Source: Bacteroidota bacterium
GTDB taxonomy: Bacteria; Bacteroidota; Bacteroidia; Flavobacteriales_D; Crocinitomicaceae
Assembly (NCBI GenBank): GCA_024280195.1
Contig: JAJRQP010000167.1
Coordinates: forward strand, 1 to 5,966
Length of the DNA: 5,966 nt
Direction of reading: 5' to 3'
Part shown: positions 1 to 5,509 of the stretch, in pieces
Numbering within the stretch: the first letter of the stretch is position 1
How the letters are laid out: each line of letters opens with the position of its first letter
Program-made: the position numbers and the translations under genes
The notes under the pieces: generated by a model
Told to the model about the DNA's origin: nothing
What the model saw: only the letters and a program-made list of their open reading frames with translations
Databases searched by the model: none

Positions 1-385
1 CAATTTCATCTCAGAAACAGAAGGTTCAACTTTAGATTTAGTTTCAACAGGGTATCGACCACAAGCGAGAATTGTGTACAATAAGTTACTCAAAGCAACG
101 AAAAACTTGCCTGATACAATTATCAATATAGCTGATTTTATAGATGTAAAAGGCATGAAATCACAAGGGAATCAAATGACGAAAAACAAGGTTAAAGAAA
201 TTGTCATTAACATTCCCGAAGACGGAGAAGAAGAATGGCCAGAACCAGAAAAGCCAGTTGCTCCATCAACTCCGGAAATTGAAGGAGAAGAAGATGAAGC
301 ACCAACAACGGTGGAATGGGACGTGAAGAAAGATACTTCGACTGACTCAGCAACCGAGGATGGAGATCAGGCGAAGTTGTTTTAA
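1..385 (+). CDS. parC: DNA topoisomerase IV subunit A (ParC/GyrA family), C-terminal end, 5' truncated
   Basis: This is the last 127 codons (reading from base 2) of a type IIA topoisomerase A subunit; the true start and the catalytic breakage-reunion domain lie upstream of the window. Topoisomerase IV separates linked daughter chromosomes and relaxes supercoils, with ParE as ATPase partner. Visible residues 1-36 look like the last strands of the beta-pinwheel C-terminal domain. Residues 46-68, with FIDVKG, the GNQ triplet and NKVKEI, match the phylum-typical end of Bacteroidota ParC-type proteins as I know them. From about residue 72 the chain becomes a disordered-looking tail rich in E, D, P, S and T, ending in QAKLF. 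A GTG at 74 opens an apparent 103-residue ORF, but the reading frame is open to the window edge and upstream residues belong to the same protein, so that is not the real start. ParC rather than GyrA is inferred from tail style; a GyrA paralogue cannot be fully excluded. Confidence 0.85.
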   Translation, partial: NFISETEGSTLDLVSTGYRPQARIVYNKLLKATKNLPDTIINIADFIDVKGMKSQGNQMTKNKVKEIVINIPEDGEEEWPEPEKPVAPSTPEIEGEEDEAPTTVEWDVKKDTSTDSATEDGDQAKLF

Positions 386-499
386 AGAAAAATAAATCAC
401 TTCTAATTAGTGAAAATTATCTATATCCTACGAGCAAACTAAATCATTTATGCTTTAGGTAATAGGTTTAATATAATATCAAAAACCAGGCAGCTGTCA

Positions 500-973
500 A
501 TGGAGAAAATTTCAAATAGAGCGTTAATTAGTCGGTTGTATTCTTCTGCTGAACTCCAGCTTGAAGCAACGAATATTGATTCTAACAACTGGTCAAAGTG
601 GTATCGAGCTGTTCAAGAATTAACTGATCCAGAGAAAATAGTTTACGTGGTAGTGAAGCTCAATAAAGCAGTTACAAATGGTGGGTTTTTAGAATTTTTT
701 GAATCCTCTTTGGGAATTTTTGCTCCAGAAATTATCCATGTGTTGACTGAAATTAAAGCGGATGCAACGGCTGATATAGTTACGAGTTCTTTACCAATCG
801 CTAACCCAACAGGGTTTCTTGATGATGCTTACAAAGAATTGGTTTTCAATATCAAATTATCTGAAGAGCAACGTTTACAATTCCATCAATTAGATATGCG
901 CTATGATTATTTGCATGATAAAGAAAATTTAGAAGACCTCTTAGGTAATTATTTGCAAGAGTTGATTAAATAA
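500..973 (+). CDS. DUF4375 (DMP19-like) domain protein, 157 aa
   Basis: A small soluble protein, probably cytoplasmic, with no signal peptide or membrane segment. The core reads VTNGGFLEFFESS at about residues 58-70, then a helix ending EIKADATADIV (84-94). This NGGF-x-x-FF pattern followed by an A/E-rich helix is the hallmark of the DUF4375/DMP19 domain. DMP19 of Neisseria is an acidic DNA-mimic protein reported to antagonise a transcription factor; most family members are uncharacterised, so no specific role is claimed here. By my count there are 25 acidic and 15 basic (K+R) residues, a net charge of about -10. ATG 500 is the only sensible start, since the next in-frame Met is residue 133; a weak AGG lies nine bases upstream. 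It sits 114 bases after the topoisomerase gene and 247 bases before rocD, so it is probably its own transcription unit. Confidence 0.8.
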   Translation: MEKISNRALISRLYSSAELQLEATNIDSNNWSKWYRAVQELTDPEKIVYVVVKLNKAVTNGGFLEFFESSLGIFAPEIIHVLTEIKADATADIVTSSLPIANPTGFLDDAYKELVFNIKLSEEQRLQFHQLDMRYDYLHDKENLEDLLGNYLQELIK

Positions 974-1050
974 TTTTTAAAATACCTAATGGATTCTTTC
1001 TAGAGTTGGTCAAATCTCCATTTCTTACCTATTCCTACTTAAATAAATTT

Positions 1051-1067
1051 CATCTGTGAATCTGTGG
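1051..1067. repeat. Short TCTGTG(A) direct repeat, degenerate relative of the 2516-2553 repeat
   Basis: Two copies of TCTGTG stand eight bases apart (ATCTGTGAATCTGTGG). The wording resembles the CTCTGTGAAC units between rocD and the phosphohexomutase gene, so this looks like a worn or variant copy of the same small intergenic repeat. I recall similar TCTGTG-type phrases between genes in many Bacteroidota genomes, but no function is known to me. Confidence 0.4.
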
Positions 1068-1161
1068 TTAATTTTGAGGAGCCATCCTTTATTCTTTCAA
1101 CTAACCCCTTCTCCACCTTTACCTAATTCTCCATTTGCTTTAATCCCTTAAATTCTCTATT

Positions 1162-1190
1162 TTTGCACACTGTCTAACCACCTATTTTAT
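1162..1190 (+). promoter_or_regulatory. Candidate Bacteroidota-type promoter for rocD
   Basis: TTTG at 1162-1165 could be the -33 element. After a 17-base spacer, TATTTTAT at 1183-1190 partly matches the -7 consensus TAnnTTTG (TA and two of the three T's fit; the final G does not). This would give a leader of roughly 25 bases before the rocD ATG. The match is imperfect and AT-rich DNA yields chance hits, so this is a weak call. Confidence 0.3.
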
Positions 1191-1220
1191 AGACAACAGA
1201 GCTAGAAAAAAGATAAAATT

Positions 1221-2465
1221 ATGAGTGCAACAATGGAAAAAATGACATCGAAAGATTATATGAACGTAGAGGAAGAGCATGGAGCTCACAATTATCATCC
1301 TTTAGGTGTAGTATTAAAAAGAGGAGAAGGAGTTCACGTTTGGGACGTTGAAGGGAAACAATACTACGATTTTCTTTCTGCGTATTCTGCTGTAAATCAA
1401 GGGCATTGTCATCCGAAAATTGTTGGAGCAATGATAGATCAAGCAAAAAGATTGACATTGACTTCTCGTGCATTCTACAATGATTCTTTAGGACCTTATG
1501 AGAAATTTGTAACCGAATATTTCGGATTCGACAAGGTGCTACCAATGAATACGGGAGCAGAAGCTGTTGAGACGGCAATTAAATTATGTCGTAAATGGGC
1601 ATACGAGAAAAATGGAATTGCAGAAGATCAAGCGCAAATAATTGTGTGCGAAGGTAATTTCCACGGAAGAACAACAACCATTGTTTCTTTCTCCGATGAT
1701 CCAGTTGCAAGAAAAAATTTCGGACCGTTTACACCAGGGTTTATCCGTATTCCTTACGATGATTTGGATGCGTTGGAAAAAGCATTGCAACAAAAAAATG
1801 TAGCTGGATTCTTAGTAGAACCAATTCAAGGAGAAGCGGGAGTTTACGTTCCCTCTGAAGGTTACTTAACAAAAGCAAAAGAGTTATGTACAGCAAACGG
1901 AACTTTATTCATTGCTGATGAGGTACAAACTGGAATTGCAAGAACAGGAAAGTTATTAGCAGTTGACCACGAAAATGTGAAACCAGATATCTTAATCCTA
2001 GGAAAAGCAATTTCTGGAGGAGTTTATCCAGTTTCAGCAGTGTTTGCCGACAATGAAATCATGAATGTGATTAAACCAGGCCAACACGGTTCTACTTTTG
2101 GTGGTAATCCAGTTGCTGCGAAAGTTGCAATTGCTGCTTTGGAAGTTGTTACTGATGAAAAACTAGCTGAGAATGCTCAAACATTAGGAGAATTGTTCAG
2201 AAAAGAAATGAATAGAATCATTAAAACATCTGACCTTGTTCTTAAAGTAAGAGGTAAAGGTTTGTTAAACGCAATTATTGTCAATGATACTGAAGATTCT
2301 TCTACTGCCTGGGACTTATGCGTAGCATTGATGAATAACGGATTATTGGCAAAACCAACACACGGAAATATCATTCGTTTTGCCCCACCATTAGTTATGA
2401 CAAGAGAAGAATTGATGGAATGCGTAGCAATTATCGAAAAGACAATTAAGGAATTTAAAAAATAG
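1221..2465 (+). CDS. rocD: Ornithine aminotransferase (ornithine-oxo-acid transaminase)
   Basis: A PLP-dependent class-III aminotransferase, 414 aa, that moves the delta-amino group of ornithine to 2-oxoglutarate, giving glutamate-5-semialdehyde (which cyclises to pyrroline-5-carboxylate) and glutamate. It links arginine/ornithine breakdown to proline and glutamate in the cytoplasm. Similarity to human OAT runs along the whole chain with a constant offset of 30: Tyr25 in GAHNYHPL (human Tyr55, ornithine binding), Arg150 in NFHGRT (Arg180), Glu205 in IQGEAG (Glu235), and the Schiff-base lysine Lys262 in LGKAISGG (Lys292). The PLP-binding Asp233 is in IADEVQTG, and NTGAEA at 110-115 is the phosphate-binding turn. 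GSTFGGNP (290-297) and the C-terminal LLAKPTHG and RFAPP (375-390) are further OAT signatures. The start is ambiguous among Met1, Met5 and Met8; no Shine-Dalgarno decides it. The gene appears to be monocistronic. Confidence 0.96.
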   Translation: MSATMEKMTSKDYMNVEEEHGAHNYHPLGVVLKRGEGVHVWDVEGKQYYDFLSAYSAVNQGHCHPKIVGAMIDQAKRLTLTSRAFYNDSLGPYEKFVTEYFGFDKVLPMNTGAEAVETAIKLCRKWAYEKNGIAEDQAQIIVCEGNFHGRTTTIVSFSDDPVARKNFGPFTPGFIRIPYDDLDALEKALQQKNVAGFLVEPIQGEAGVYVPSEGYLTKAKELCTANGTLFIADEVQTGIARTGKLLAVDHENVKPDILILGKAISGGVYPVSAVFADNEIMNVIKPGQHGSTFGGNPVAAKVAIAALEVVTDEKLAENAQTLGELFRKEMNRIIKTSDLVLKVRGKGLLNAIIVNDTEDSSTAWDLCVALMNNGLLAKPTHGNIIRFAPPLVMTREELMECVAIIEKTIKEFKK

Positions 2466-2468
2466 ATT

Positions 2469-2484
2469 TACATTATTGAATGTA
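2469..2484 (+). terminator. Small AT-rich hairpin just after rocD
   Basis: TACATT (2469-2474) and AATGTA (2479-2484) form a perfect six-pair stem with an ATTG loop, starting four bases after the rocD stop. It is AT-rich with no U-tract directly behind it, so it would be a poor intrinsic terminator alone. Together with the next hairpin (2484-2500), which is followed by a short T run, it may help end rocD transcription or protect the 3' end. It could also be chance. Confidence 0.3.
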
Positions 2485-2500
2485 CTGAGCAAAGCGAAGT
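2484..2500. repeat. Tandem-G-A-mismatch mini-hairpin (ACTGAGC-AAA-GCGAAGT)
   Basis: The 17 bases fold as ACT/AGT outer pairs, two adjacent G-A mismatches (G2487-A2497 and A2488-G2496), GC/GC inner pairs and an AAA loop at 2491-2493. Tandem sheared G-A pairs and a GCxAAGC-like cap make unusually compact DNA hairpins. I recall ACTGAGC...GAAGT-type words as common intergenic repeats in Bacteroidota, so this is probably one copy of a dispersed element. Four T's from 2500 to 2503 follow, so a terminator role for rocD is possible. Confidence 0.4.
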
Positions 2501-2515
2501 TTTATCATGTCACAA

Positions 2516-2553
2516 CTCTGTGAACCTCTGTGCCTTCTTTGTGAACCTCTGTG
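2516..2553. repeat. CTCTGTGAAC short tandem repeat with about 10.5-base spacing
   Basis: The 14-base word TGTGAACCTCTGTG occurs twice, at 2519-2532 and 2540-2553, exactly 21 bases apart. At a finer level TGTG recurs at 2519, 2529, 2540 and 2550 (steps of 10, 11 and 10). This fills the middle of the 128-base gap between rocD and the phosphohexomutase gene. It is not coding. It could be a dispersed repeat, a protein-binding array on one face of the helix, or both. Confidence 0.6.
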
Positions 2554-2593
2554 AAAAATATAAAGTCCTACTATTACAAGATTAGAAAATTAT

Positions 2594-3991
2594 ATGAAAC
2601 AAAAAATCAAATTTGGAACAGATGGTTGGAGAGCAATCATCGCACAAGAATATACAGTTGACAACGTTGCAAGAGTTGCACACGCAACTGCTGTTTGGGT
2701 AAAAGAAAACTTTGAGAATCCTTCTATCGTCATTGGTCACGATTGTCGCTTTGCAGGAGAATTATTCACAGAAACTGCTGCTAAAGTATTCGTTTCCGCA
2801 GGCGTAAAAGTGAAAATGGCAAAAGGATTCGTTTCTACGCCAATGGTTTCTTTAGGAAATGTAAAACTGAACGCTTCGTTAGGAGTTGTTATTACTGCAA
2901 GTCACAATCCACCATCTTACAACGGTTATAAGTTGAAATCAGAACACGGTGGACCTCTAACACCAGCATCGGTTCAAGCAATCGAAGATATTATTCCTGA
3001 AAATCATGGAGTTGATTTAGCAAACATTTCTTTGGATTCTCCATTGGTTGAGATAGTTGATTTAGAAACAATGTACGTCGATCACGTGAAAGCGAACTTC
3101 GATATCAAAGCGATTGAAAATTCTGGAATGAAACTCGTTTACGATGCAATGTACGGTTCAGGTCAGAATGCATTGAAGAGAATTTTACCGAACATCGATT
3201 TCTTGCACTGTGAGCATAATCCTACATTCTACGGACAAGCTCCAGAGCCAATTGCAAAGAATTTAAAAGGATTAGAAGCATTCATTAAAGAACGAGGTGA
3301 CATTGACTGCGCTTTGGCAACAGATGGCGATGCAGACAGAATTGGATTGTACAACGGTAGTGGAGAATTCATTGATTCTCACCATATTATCTTGTTATTG
3401 GTTCATTATTTAGCAAAATACAAAGGATTAACAGGAAAGGTGGCAACTGCATTCTCAACGACTCCAAGAGTAGAGAAAATGGCAGATCATTACGGACTTC
3501 CTTCGGAGGTTGTAAAAATTGGTTTCAAATACATTGCTGACATCATGGTTGCAGAAGATGTACTTGTTGGTGGAGAAGAATCTGGAGGAATTGCTTGTAA
3601 AGGACACATCCCAGAAAGAGATGGGATTTGGATGGGGTTAGTGATCTGGGAATTCATGGCAAAGTCTGGAAAAACACTAGATGATTTAGTCGCAGAAATT
3701 TACGAAATTGTTGGTTCTTTTAAGTTTGAAAGAAATGATTTACACATTACTGAAGAATTAAAACAAAGCATCGTTGCGAATTGCGAAGCTGGAAATTACA
3801 AGAGTTTTGGTAAGTATAACGTAAGAAATGTAGGGACATTGGACGGTTTCAAATTCTTCTTCGATGATGATAGATGGTTGATGATTCGTCCTTCTGGAAC
3901 AGAACCTGTTCTAAGAACATACGCAGAAGCACCAACTTTAGAAGAGGTGAGAGAAATTCTAAGAATAACAGAAGAAACAATTTGTAAATAA
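2594..3991 (+). CDS. Alpha-D-phosphohexomutase (phosphoglucomutase/phosphomannomutase family)
   Basis: A complete 465-aa cytoplasmic enzyme of the four-domain phosphohexomutase superfamily, which moves phosphate between C6 and C1 of a hexose through a phosphoserine enzyme. The order of motifs is intact: FGTDGWR near the N-terminus (7-13), the catalytic serine loop TASHNPP (101-107, active Ser103) followed by YNGYK, the Mg2+-binding loop DGDADR (244-249), the sugar-specificity loop GGEESGG (326-332) and the phosphate-binding loop RPSGTEP (432-438). Length is normal for the family. Whether it acts on glucose-, mannose- or glucosamine-phosphate cannot be read with certainty; the GEES-type sugar loop fits glucose/mannose, and FGTDGWR is less like classic GlmM, so no gene symbol is given. 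Its TAA stop shares one base with the aroC ATG, implying co-translation. Upstream lies repeat-rich DNA without a clear Shine-Dalgarno site. Confidence 0.92.
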   Translation: MKQKIKFGTDGWRAIIAQEYTVDNVARVAHATAVWVKENFENPSIVIGHDCRFAGELFTETAAKVFVSAGVKVKMAKGFVSTPMVSLGNVKLNASLGVVITASHNPPSYNGYKLKSEHGGPLTPASVQAIEDIIPENHGVDLANISLDSPLVEIVDLETMYVDHVKANFDIKAIENSGMKLVYDAMYGSGQNALKRILPNIDFLHCEHNPTFYGQAPEPIAKNLKGLEAFIKERGDIDCALATDGDADRIGLYNGSGEFIDSHHIILLLVHYLAKYKGLTGKVATAFSTTPRVEKMADHYGLPSEVVKIGFKYIADIMVAEDVLVGGEESGGIACKGHIPERDGIWMGLVIWEFMAKSGKTLDDLVAEIYEIVGSFKFERNDLHITEELKQSIVANCEAGNYKSFGKYNVRNVGTLDGFKFFFDDDRWLMIRPSGTEPVLRTYAEAPTLEEVREILRITEETICK

Positions 3992-5049
3992 TGAGTTCGA
4001 GCTTCGGTAAACTATTTCGACTGACTACCTTCGGTGAATCTCACGGTAAGGCAATCGGTGGAGTAATTGACGGAGTTCCTGCAAATTTTGAAATAGATTT
4101 AGAAGAAGTTCAGGCAGAATTAGACAAACGAAAACCTGGGCAATCTTCTATTACAACACAACGCAAAGAATCGGACACCGTTGAATTTCTTTCAGGAATT
4201 TTTGAAGGAAAAACAACAGGTGCATCGATTGGATTTATCATTCCAAATGAGAATCAAAAATCAAAAGATTACGACCATTTAAAGGATGTGTATCGTCCTT
4301 CTCATGCAGATTTTACGTATGCAAAAAAGTACGGCAATCGCGATTATCGAGGTGGAGGCAGGTCTTCTGCAAGAGAAACAGCAAGTCGTGTAGTCGGTGG
4401 TGCCATTGCGAAACAGATCCTTGCAAAGAATGGAATTGATATTACAGCGTACGTTGATCAGGTAGGTTCAGTTAAACTCTCTGGAGAAATTGATTACAAT
4501 GAAATAGAGAATAATGTTGTTCGTTGTCCTAATGTTGAGGATGCAAAAAGAATGGAAGAACTCATTCTGGCAACCAAAAAATCAGGAGATACAATAGGAG
4601 GGAGCATCGTTTGTGAAATCAACCATGTTCCTCCGGGTTTAGGTGAACCTGTTTTTGATAAGTTGCAAGCAGAATTAGGCAAAGCAATGCTATCCATCAA
4701 TGCGGTAAAAGGTTTTGAATACGGAAGTGGTTTTGCAGGGATTGAAATGAAAGGTTCGGAGCATAACGACCTCTTCAACGAAGACGGAAGTACGAAAACA
4801 AATCATTCAGGAGGGATTCAAGGCGGTATTTCTAACGGAATGCCTATCACTATGAGAATTGCATTTAAACCTGTCGCAACGATTATGCAAGACCAAGAAA
4901 CAATTAATTCGCAAGATGAAATTGTTTCGTTGCAAGGAAAGGGAAGACACGATCCGTGTGTTGTCCCCAGAGCGGTTGTAATTGTGGAAGCAATGGCAGC
5001 GATGGTTGTTTTGGATATGATGATGCGCGACGGGGCGAGTGACATTTAA
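3991..5049 (+). CDS. aroC: Chorismate synthase
   Basis: Complete, 352 aa. It catalyses the last shikimate-pathway step, anti-1,4-elimination of phosphate from EPSP to give chorismate, using reduced FMN; chorismate feeds aromatic amino acids and quinone or folate synthesis. Signatures are in place: FGESHG (14-19, catalytic His18), RPSHAD (102-107, catalytic His105), the flavin/phosphate-binding segment GGGRSSARET (121-130) with RVVGGA just after, the NHSGGIQGG loop (271-279), and RHDPCVVPRA (319-328). A small deviation is Val330-Ile331 where most members have Pro-Ile in the last signature. Length is typical for bacterial AroC. The ATG overlaps the preceding stop (TAATG), so translation is probably coupled to the phosphohexomutase gene. 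It ends three bases before a large inverted repeat. Confidence 0.97.
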   Translation: MSSSFGKLFRLTTFGESHGKAIGGVIDGVPANFEIDLEEVQAELDKRKPGQSSITTQRKESDTVEFLSGIFEGKTTGASIGFIIPNENQKSKDYDHLKDVYRPSHADFTYAKKYGNRDYRGGGRSSARETASRVVGGAIAKQILAKNGIDITAYVDQVGSVKLSGEIDYNEIENNVVRCPNVEDAKRMEELILATKKSGDTIGGSIVCEINHVPPGLGEPVFDKLQAELGKAMLSINAVKGFEYGSGFAGIEMKGSEHNDLFNEDGSTKTNHSGGIQGGISNGMPITMRIAFKPVATIMQDQETINSQDEIVSLQGKGRHDPCVVPRAVVIVEAMAAMVVLDMMMRDGASDI

Positions 5050-5051
5050 TG

Positions 5052-5170
5052 TCCTCCCCCTTAATCCCCTCCAAAGAGGGAAGAAGTAGATATCGGAAAA
5101 ACCTTCACTTAACTAAAATTGCTATTTTTACAATAGGCATTTCCCCCTTTGGAGGGGGTAAGGGGGAGGA
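5052..5170. repeat. Large imperfect inverted repeat with C/G-rich arms after aroC
   Basis: The left arm (5052-5082, beginning TCCTCCCCCTTA) and right arm (5141-5170, ending AAGGGGGAGGA) are reverse complements over about 30 bases with one indel and two substitutions, separated by 58 AT-rich bases. Each arm also folds alone: CCCTC/GAGGG with loop CAAA at 5067-5080, and CCCCC/GGGGG with loop TTTGGA at 5143-5158. The spacer has a further hairpin, TGCTATT (5120-5126) with AATAGGCA (5132-5139, one bulge). C/G-rich inverted repeats of this type are, to my knowledge, common between genes in Bacteroidota. The position, two bases after the aroC stop, suggests a role as transcript end or 3' stabiliser, but there is no U-tract directly after the arms. 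No target-site duplication or transposase is seen. Confidence 0.8.
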
Positions 5171-5191
5171 TATGATTTAATTTAATAAATG

Positions 5192-5199
5192 TATATTTG
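5192..5199 (+). promoter_or_regulatory. Candidate -7 promoter element (TATATTTG) for the small membrane protein
   Basis: TATATTTG is an exact match to the Bacteroidota housekeeping -7 consensus TAnnTTTG. It lies 20 bases before the ATG at 5220, giving a very short AT-rich leader. No good TTTG -33 element is visible 17-23 bases upstream, where the sequence is the end of the inverted repeat and TATG. The element probably starts a new transcription unit covering the small protein and the flavoprotein. Confidence 0.5.
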
Positions 5200-5219
5200 A
5201 TTAACAATTAATATTAAGT

Positions 5220-5501
5220 ATGGGACTTGGAGCAGGAGCAGTTGCAGCAATGCAAAAAGCTTACAATCAAAATAGAGCATTGGCAAAAGGGAGTAAACGA
5301 AGCTTAAAAGATATCCCGACTTCTGGCACATCGGTGCCTAAAGGAAAACCTTTAGTGTATAATAAACTCAACGATAAAGAATATGAACTTTTTAAAGTTG
5401 AATTAAAGCTAAAGAAGAAAAAGGAAAACAATAAATCTATTGTAATATTTATTGTTTCAACTTTAATAGTTGTGTCATTGTATTTTTATATGATTAGTTG
5501 A
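5220..5501 (+). CDS. Small single-pass membrane protein, unknown function, 93 aa
   Basis: I cannot assign a named family. The protein begins with a Gly/Ala-rich segment (MGLGAGAVAAM), then a basic, polar stretch with NQNRALAKGSKRSLK (17-30), a linker, a charged region rich in Lys (60-72, including KLKKKK), and one C-terminal hydrophobic helix at about 73-91 ending in a three-residue tail. The positive patch just before the helix predicts an N-in topology with almost nothing outside. The plan (MG-x-G start, basic middle, one C-terminal membrane helix) recalls small hypothetical proteins that I associate with Bacteroidota, which supports a real gene. A perfect -7 promoter element lies 20 bases upstream, and its stop TGA overlaps a possible TTG start of the following flavoprotein. 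It could be a membrane-anchored adaptor or small regulator; that is speculation. Confidence 0.7.
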   Translation: MGLGAGAVAAMQKAYNQNRALAKGSKRSLKDIPTSGTSVPKGKPLVYNKLNDKEYELFKVELKLKKKKENNKSIVIFIVSTLIVVSLYFYMIS

Positions 5502-5509
5502 TTTCAATC

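Larger units (their letters stand above)
974..1220. other. Gene-free intergenic stretch, pyrimidine-rich on the + strand
   Basis: This 247-base gap between the DUF4375 gene and rocD has no ORF of credible length and no RNA gene I can recognise. It contains a short TCTGTG direct repeat (1054-1066), then from about 1082 to 1164 an almost G-free run on the + strand made of C, T and A, and finally a candidate promoter just before rocD. No clear intrinsic terminator follows the DUF4375 gene. The left part may be decayed repeat sequence. Confidence 0.6.

Noticed and set aside
74..385. A separate 103-residue acidic protein starting at GTG 74
   Set aside because: The frame is open to the window edge and the residues before position 74 continue the topoisomerase C-terminal domain, so this is the tail of that gene.
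397..413. TCACT/AGTGA hairpin with a seven-base loop after the topoisomerase gene, as a terminator
   Set aside because: Only five pairs, AT-rich, with no T-tract behind it; expected by chance in DNA of this composition.
463..470. TAGGTTTA as a -7 element for the DUF4375 gene
   Set aside because: Lacks the final G of TAnnTTTG and has no TTTG at a suitable distance upstream.
1219..1578. Minus-strand ORF of 119 codons opposite rocD
   Set aside because: It lies fully antisense to a strongly conserved enzyme and its translation resembles no protein family; the same holds for the minus-strand ORFs at 1584-1793, 2177-2374, 4494-4778 and 4818-5045.
2516..2553. CRISPR array
   Set aside because: The repeat units are only about 10-14 bases with no unique spacers of 30 bases or more, and there are no cas genes.
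2538..2566. TTTG (2538) and TATAAAGT (2559) as a promoter for the phosphohexomutase gene
   Set aside because: The downstream half matches only the first two bases of TAnnTTTG, and the TTTG is part of the repeat array.
5052..5170. Insertion sequence
   Set aside because: The 58 bases between the arms have no coding capacity and no target-site duplication is visible; a non-autonomous element remains possible and is listed as a finding.
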